64,000 nucleotides of DNA from Bryobacterales bacterium (lineage in GTDB: Bacteria > Acidobacteriota > Terriglobia > Bryobacterales > UBA6623): the NCBI GenBank assembly GCA_022826925.1, contig JAJDTX010000176.1, forward strand, positions 32,362 through 96,361. The letters run 5' to 3'. Positions 59,740 to 64,000 of the stretch are shown here, one piece after another. The stretch's first letter is position 1. Each line of letters starts with the position of its first letter. A program made the position numbers and the translations under genes. A model generated the notes under the pieces. It had not been told where the DNA came from and did not search any database. It saw nothing but the letters and a program-made list of their open reading frames with translations.

Positions 59740-60972
59740 ATGCCTCCAACACCCCAAGCCGAACAGCGCTCATTGACCGACCGCCTGATGCAACTCGCAG
59801 GCGGAAGCTACACCCCCGAACAGCGCCGCAAGTACTACATCAGCGGACCGCAATGGGCCGGCGCGTACGAGGGCCAGGCCCTCTTCCACGCCCCAACCCG
59901 GGAACCAGTGAGCTTTGAGGAGGTGATTCGCCACCTTGGCGAGATCGGCATCCCTTGCTGGACGACCCACGACACGGACGTCATCGACACCAACGACCTG
60001 TTCACGGACCGCCAAGCGGAGACGGTTGCCGGCATCAACAAGGCCCTCGACGAGCACGGCGTGCGGTGCTCAATGGTCACCTGCGAGACCTTCTTCCATC
60101 CGGTCTTTGCCGCCAGCGCGGCGGCCGAAGCGCCAGAGGTGCGGCATTATGCGGCCCGTCGGCTTGAAAACACGGTCGAGATCGGCCACGAGCTGGGGGC
60201 CAGCTTTGCTGTTTACTGGCCCGGTACGCTCGGCTATATGGTCCAGGGCGCGATCGATGAAACCCAGACCTTGCGCTGGTTTGCGGACGGGTTGAATGCC
60301 GCCTGCGCCCGCGACCTGCAGGTGGCCGCCGACAAGGGCCGTCCGGCCCTCAAGCATTGCTTGGAGGCGAAGCCCTTCGAGCCGCAGGCTCAGATCATCC
60401 TGCCCAGTAGCGACGCCATGCTGGCATTCATCTCCAGCGGCCTGCTGGACCATCCCGAGATGGTCGGCCTGAACCCGGAATACCTGCACGAGCTGATGTG
60501 GGGCGGCGCGACACGAGCGGTGTTGGCGCGCGCCCTGCTGTGTAAGAAGCTGTTCCATTTCGACATCAACGACGGATACCCGCTCAAGCATGACGTGGAT
60601 CTGGGCATTGGCGTGGTCAATCCGCTGGATTGGCTGAATGTGCTGGTGCTGCTGCGGTCGCACGGCTACGAAGGCCCCTTCAACCTCGACTTCAAGCCCC
60701 CCAGGACCACTTCGAATTACGGCGTGTGGAAGGTCAGTTTCCCGGGCGCAGTGGACCGCTTCATCACCCTGTGGAACATTGCAGGCGAGGTCTTGGAAGA
60801 CCCGGTCATGCGCGAAGCCACCGAAGCGCTCAAGGCTGGCGGGGGAGCCACCGGCGGCGTCGACGATGTCGTGGAAGCCAACCGCGAGTTGCTCACGCTA
60901 CACGAGCTGATGGCGCACCGGCTTTTCCAACTGCTGGTCGGACAGCACCGCGGGCGGGTGTTCGGCGGGTAA
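59740..60972 (+). CDS. Xylose-isomerase-like TIM-barrel protein
   Basis: This 410-residue protein is a divergent member of the xylose isomerase superfamily. Catalytic-type elements include CWTTHDTDVIDTND, ALKHCLEAKPFEPQAQIILP (E-x-KP-x-EP) and LFHFDINDGYPLKHDVDLGI with metal-ligand aspartates. GPFNLDFKPPRTTSNYGVWK near the end also fits XylA-like proteins. I use the ATG at 59740. It is longer than the family core and substrate is uncertain. The upstream ~130 bp show no gene. The next 660 bp downstream are without a recognised gene. Confidence 0.78.
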   Translation: MPPTPQAEQRSLTDRLMQLAGGSYTPEQRRKYYISGPQWAGAYEGQALFHAPTREPVSFEEVIRHLGEIGIPCWTTHDTDVIDTNDLFTDRQAETVAGINKALDEHGVRCSMVTCETFFHPVFAASAAAEAPEVRHYAARRLENTVEIGHELGASFAVYWPGTLGYMVQGAIDETQTLRWFADGLNAACARDLQVAADKGRPALKHCLEAKPFEPQAQIILPSSDAMLAFISSGLLDHPEMVGLNPEYLHELMWGGATRAVLARALLCKKLFHFDINDGYPLKHDVDLGIGVVNPLDWLNVLVLLRSHGYEGPFNLDFKPPRTTSNYGVWKVSFPGAVDRFITLWNIAGEVLEDPVMREATEALKAGGGATGGVDDVVEANRELLTLHELMAHRLFQLLVGQHRGRVFGG

Positions 60973-61633
60973 ACAATTCTGTTCCAACCACAGCCCCGGT
61001 CTGATTCGGTCCTTTTAGCTGAGCGGCCACGCATACCACGCTCGCGTTATCCTTGGCAGGATCGCGGGGTTCGACGAGGCCATCGTATTGGCGGAAGCAT
61101 GGAACTCGGCATTTGTGGATGTCGCTCTGGATTCGATCCAGCGTCCAACGACCCGGTAACCGAGAACTGACCTCTCGTGGAGGAATTGCAACGCGAGCCT
61201 AGGCGCTACAGGCCTTGCCTAGTGGCCCTATCGCGCAATCCTCCGACTAACGGAGGGGATTCTGCCGGGAGCTGATCGTCGACCGGATGAGGACGGCGTT
61301 GGGATTCGCCGCATCTCAGATTGAACCGGTGATGAAGCCCGTGGCGTGGTTGTCAAGTGGTTCACTTTGGGCAGCTGCTGGCTTAGCTCGCGGCTTGGCT
61401 GCAGCCGCAATCAGCGAAGCGGTTGACCACGTCGGCTCAGGCAGTGTCCGCATTGTTGACCTGTTCAATCTGCAGCGTCGTCCCAGCTGGGCCTACCAGA
61501 ACTTCGCGAAGCTCACGTGAATGGGCTACGGTCTCGCCACCTCCATCCTGACTCTATTGTGGGACTGACCGTGGGACGACAGCCCAGAAGATTTCAATAA
61601 AGCCTTTGTTCCCAGATAGTTAGATAAAGAAAG
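60973..61633. other. Gene-poor region before tRNA-Arg
   Basis: About 660 bp between the xylose-isomerase-like gene and tRNA-Arg contain only short frames without motifs. I see no repeat array, transposase or promoter that I can support. Confidence 0.5.
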
Positions 61634-61710
61634 TGGCGCGCTCGGGAGGATTCGAACCCCCGGCCTTCTGGTCCGTAGCCAGACGCTCTATCCAGCTGAG
61701 CTACGAGCGC
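61634..61710 (-). tRNA. tRNA-Arg(ACG)
   Basis: The minus strand folds as a tRNA with acceptor GCGCTCG/CGAGCGC, discriminator G and encoded CCA (61634-61636). It has a D-arm AGCTCAGCTGGATAGAGC, an anticodon arm TCTGG-CTACGGA-CCAGA giving anticodon ACG, and a T-arm with GGTTCGAATCC. A wobble A34 would be deaminated to inosine to read CGN codons. Confidence 0.95.
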
Positions 61711-61899
61711 GTACTTGGATTTTCTTTATAGCACATGGGCATTCGGACAGCATCGGTTCCCATTCCAGAATCGCAGCGCTGCTGGGACTCGGATCTCGTC
61801 ACCAGCGCGCGCTGGTGACGAACCGCAGATTGGTTCGGAGCACCGAGACCGCCAGCCGGTTTTGCACGGCGTGCGCAGTTGCGCGACACTATTTGGGTT

Positions 61900-63087
61900 A
61901 TGCGTGAAGCAGTCATTGTCGACTCCCTCAGAACCCCTCTTGCCAAGTCGTTCCGCGGCTCCCTGAACCTGACGCGGCCGGATGACCAAGTCGCCCATTG
62001 CATCCGAGCCCTGCTGGAGAAATACCCGCAGATCGATCCGAACGAGATCGGCGACGTGATCCTGGGCTGCGGCCAGCCCCACGGCGCGTCCGGGCACAAT
62101 ATCGCCCGCATCTCGGCCCTCGTGGCCGGCCTGCCCAGCTCGGTGGGCGGCACCACCGTCAACCGCTTCTGTTCCTCCGGTCTGCAGTCGATCGCCATGG
62201 CGGCCCACCAAGTCATGGCCGAGGGCGAGGACGTGATGCTGGCTGGCGGCGTCGAGTCCATCACGATGATGGTCCCTGACAGGTCGCCCCATCCGACGCT
62301 GAAGGAAACCACGCCCGGCGTCTACATGGTCATGGGCGTCACGGCCGAGGTCGTGGCGAAGCGCTACGGAGTGAACCGCGAGGCTCAGGACGAATACGCC
62401 CTGCAGAGCCAGCAGCGCACCGCGGCCGCGCAGAGGGACGGCTTCATCAATGAGGAATTGGCTCCGATGCCGGTCACCCGGGGGATCGTCGACAAGAAGA
62501 CCAAGCAGGTCGTCGACAAGCAGGATCACGTGCTCAGCGGCGACGAGTGCAACCGGCCCGACACGACCATCGATGGCCTGGCTGGCCTTCCGCCGTATTT
62601 CGATCCACACTCCGGCCAAGGCTCGGTGACCGCCGGCAACTCTTCGCAGCTTTCGGACGGGGCATCGGTGACGCTGGTGATGTCCAAGGAGCGTGCCGAC
62701 CAGCTCGGCATCAACTACAAGCTGATCTTCCGCGGCTTCACGACGTCGGGCTGCGAGCCTGATGAGATGGGCATCGGACCGGTCTTCGCCGTGCCGAAGC
62801 TGCTCAAGAACCAAGGCAAGAGCATCGACGACATCGACGTGTGGGAACTCAACGAGGCCTTCGCGGTGCAGGTGGTCTACTGCCGCGACCGGCTGGGCAT
62901 CCCGAACGAGCGGCTCAACGTCAACGGCGGCTCCATCGCGGTGGGGCATCCCTTCGGGATGACCGGCTCGCGCTTGGTGGGCACGATCGCGAACGAGATG
63001 AAGCGGCGCAAGGCACCCCTAGGTGTCGTGACGATGTGCGTCGGCGGCGGGCAAGGCGCGGCTGGGCTCTTCGAAGGAGCTTGGTAG
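61900..63087 (+). CDS. Acetyl-CoA C-acyltransferase (thiolase)
   Basis: This 395-residue thiolase makes or splits 3-oxoacyl-CoA. The nucleophile is C91 in TVNRFCSSGLQSIAMAAHQV, the His is in NGGSIAVGHPFGMTGSRLVG and the second Cys in VVTMCVGGGQGAAGLFEG. The start at ATG 61900 (MREAVIVDSLRTPLAKSFRG) fits the family; a TTG upstream would add seven residues. It ends one base before a very large hairpin and is convergent with the selenoprotein gene. It could work in beta-oxidation; no neighbouring FadB gene is present. Confidence 0.92.
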   Translation: MREAVIVDSLRTPLAKSFRGSLNLTRPDDQVAHCIRALLEKYPQIDPNEIGDVILGCGQPHGASGHNIARISALVAGLPSSVGGTTVNRFCSSGLQSIAMAAHQVMAEGEDVMLAGGVESITMMVPDRSPHPTLKETTPGVYMVMGVTAEVVAKRYGVNREAQDEYALQSQQRTAAAQRDGFINEELAPMPVTRGIVDKKTKQVVDKQDHVLSGDECNRPDTTIDGLAGLPPYFDPHSGQGSVTAGNSSQLSDGASVTLVMSKERADQLGINYKLIFRGFTTSGCEPDEMGIGPVFAVPKLLKNQGKSIDDIDVWELNEAFAVQVVYCRDRLGIPNERLNVNGGSIAVGHPFGMTGSRLVGTIANEMKRRKAPLGVVTMCVGGGQGAAGLFEGAW

Positions 63088-63149
63088 GCGCACGGCAAGT
63101 GCTGCGGCTGCGGCGCACGCATGGTGCGCCGCAGCCGGCTGCCGTGCGC
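63088..63149. terminator. Large near-perfect hairpin between convergent genes
   Basis: Starting directly after the thiolase stop, the outer arms GCGCACGGCA (63088-63097) and TGCCGTGCGC (63140-63149) enclose inner arms CGGCTGCGGCGCAC (63105-63118) and GTGCGCCGCAGCCG (63124-63137) with loop GCATG. There is no T-run on either strand, so it may be a bidirectional terminator or RNA-stabilising structure for both convergent genes rather than a classical rho-independent terminator. Confidence 0.65.
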
Positions 63150-63165
63150 GGCTTGTGGCCAGCGG

Positions 63166-63678
63166 TTAGAGCTTGGAGCAGGCGTTGGCCGCGCCTGCCG
63201 GATCGATAGCCCCGCTGCCAGATTCGACGTGGGCGATCTTGCCGTCCTTGCCGATGACAAAGGTCGTCCGGTTGGACATGTTGCGCTCGTTGAGCACGCC
63301 GAATTTTTTCGACACGGCACCGCCTTCGTCGCTCAGAATCGCAAACTCGAGGCTCAGCGATTCGGCGAACTTCTTGTTGGTGTCGAGCGGGTCGGTGCTG
63401 ACGCCGAAGACGACCGCACCGGAGTCGGTGAATGTTTGGATATCAGCCTGATACCCCTGCATCTCGCGCGTTCAACCACCGGTGAACGCTTTGGGGAAGA
63501 ACGCCAGCACGACGTTCTTCTTGCCCTTGAAGGAGGACAGCGTCGCATTCGAGCCGTCCGTTCCAGGCAGGGTGAAGTCCGGCGCTGCGTCGCCGACGGC
63601 CAGAGCCGCGACCGCCCGCCCGGAGACGGCCACGGCTGCTCCGCTTAGGAGAACCGCGCGTCTTGAGAGTACGCTCAT
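63166..63678 (-). CDS. Tat-exported peroxiredoxin with selenocysteine (UGA) at the catalytic position
   Basis: The gene is interrupted by one in-frame TGA (63472-63474) exactly where peroxiredoxins have the peroxidatic cysteine. Upstream reads VVLAFFPKAFTGG, then UGA, then TREMQGYQADI; the family has FFPxxFTxxCTxE. The two halves are in the same frame and fuse into a 170-residue protein with Sec69. Downstream parts (FGVSTDPLDTNKKFAESLSL, FAILSDEGGAVSKKFGVLNE, RTTFVIGKDGKIAHVE) are normal AhpC-TSA. A Tat-type signal (SRRAVLLSGAAVAVSGRAVA) begins the protein. A SECIS-like hairpin lies in place after the UGA. A point mutation that merely inactivates the gene is the main alternative. Confidence 0.82.
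63438..63456 (-). promoter_or_regulatory. Bacterial SECIS-like hairpin
   Basis: GGGTATCAGGCTGATATCC on the minus strand folds into an eight-base-pair stem (GGGUAUCA with UGAUAUCC, one G-U pair) and a GGC apical loop. The loop starts 23 nucleotides after the UGA and has guanine in its first two positions, the features of bacterial SECIS elements that bind SelB. Confidence 0.75.
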
Positions 63679-63882
63679 AGTGTTGCCTTCCTTGAGTGAA
63701 TCCGCGGCCAGCCGCGTCCGTTGAAGATTCTACCAAATGGCATCCCGAGCTGCGTGGCAGGATCGGTCCGGGGTTGAGGGCTTGGCGGGTGTGGGCCGGA
63801 CCCTGCGGCTGAGCGCCTGCGCACCATGCATGTTGGATCTGGGCCGGCGAGCGATGCCCGGGTGCGCGACAATTCTGTGAAA

Positions 63883-64000
63883 CTATGCAGCCGCCCGGTC
63901 CTCCCAGTAGTCGTCGAATCGATCGGAGAGTTGGGCGCAGCGCAAGGCGATGATGGCGTTCGCGCCTTTGACGGTCCAAAACATCCCGGACTTTTTTAAT
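63883..64000 (-). CDS. C-terminal fragment of a transposase (partial, runs off the window)
   Basis: The minus strand reads KKSGMFWTVKGANAIIALRC and then QLSDRFDDYWEDRAAA before TAG at 63883-63885. A GANAIIALRC...FEDYWE ending is what I recall for ISKra4-type transposases. The N-terminal part lies beyond the window. It marks the edge of a mobile element or remnant. Confidence 0.55.
   Translation of the reverse strand, partial: LKKSGMFWTVKGANAIIALRCAQLSDRFDDYWEDRAAA

Noticed and set aside
61862..61899. Leaderless promoter for the thiolase gene
   Set aside because: TTGCAC and CACTAT are poor boxes with 19-bp spacing; not enough to call.
63472..63474. Peroxiredoxin as a pseudogene or sequencing error
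   Set aside because: The stop is UGA exactly at the catalytic cysteine, the rest is intact and a SECIS-like hairpin is properly placed, so selenocysteine is the better explanation.

Overview
The window is a GC-rich bacterial chromosome segment from a Gram-negative-type aerobe. It shows Tat and Sec export signals, c-type haem proteins, a periplasmic molybdo-hydroxylase, quinoproteins, sulfatases and an in-frame UGA that looks like selenocysteine. The 1213-residue IleRS, the HEAT-repeat/cyclophilin fusion, the DUF1972 glycosyltransferase and the paired sulfatases and PQQ proteins suggest an Acidobacteriota-like lineage. That placement is an impression from gene content, not a measurement.

Layout. 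1-5.2 kb is the end of a P2-type contractile tail module: tail chaperone E/E' with a programmed frameshift, tape measure, U, X and D. A small Mu-transposase-like DNA-binding gene follows. 5.3-11.6 kb is a less GC-rich accessory island ending at the 3' end of a tRNA-Ser gene. It holds a truncated GHKL-type ATPase with a PLD nuclease, an sce7726-type PD-(D/E)XK protein, and a tightly overlapped operon of a DUF6932 nucleotidyltransferase-like protein, an XRE-ImmA/IrrE protein and a beta-family protein. 11.8-14.8 kb is a sugar-nucleotide pair (mutase and nucleotidyltransferase). 15.1-27.3 kb has two Fic-HTH genes on either side of a housekeeping block (MetE-like, rlmN, ileS, YncE-like, methyltransferase, erpA). 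Each fic gene has an upstream array of ~70-bp tandem repeats rich in palindromic half-sites.

27.5-37.3 kb contains two paralogous haem-PQQ dehydrogenases separated by an IS3-family remnant, two secreted sulfatases, a MNT/HEPN pair, and a RelB antitoxin whose YafQ-like toxin is reduced to a stub. 37.4-41.5 kb is a three-subunit aldehyde/xanthine-dehydrogenase-type operon with a terminator. 41.6-45.8 kb has a HEAT-cyclophilin protein, a MidA-like methyltransferase, two unknown proteins and an AbrB-Doc toxin-antitoxin pair. 47.3-51.4 kb is a four-gene glycosyltransferase operon, followed by a DinG-type helicase, hemW, an 11-mer-repeat protein and pdxST. 56.7-63.7 kb has a ThDP enzyme, a pentahaem cytochrome, a membrane protein, a xylose-isomerase-like protein, tRNA-Arg, a thiolase and a Tat-exported peroxiredoxin whose catalytic residue is encoded by UGA with a well-placed SECIS-like hairpin. 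The window ends in a transposase fragment.

The most interesting items are the paired Fic loci with iterated operator-like arrays, the selenocysteine peroxiredoxin, and the DUF6932/ImmA-IrrE/beta/sce7726 island beside tRNA-Ser.
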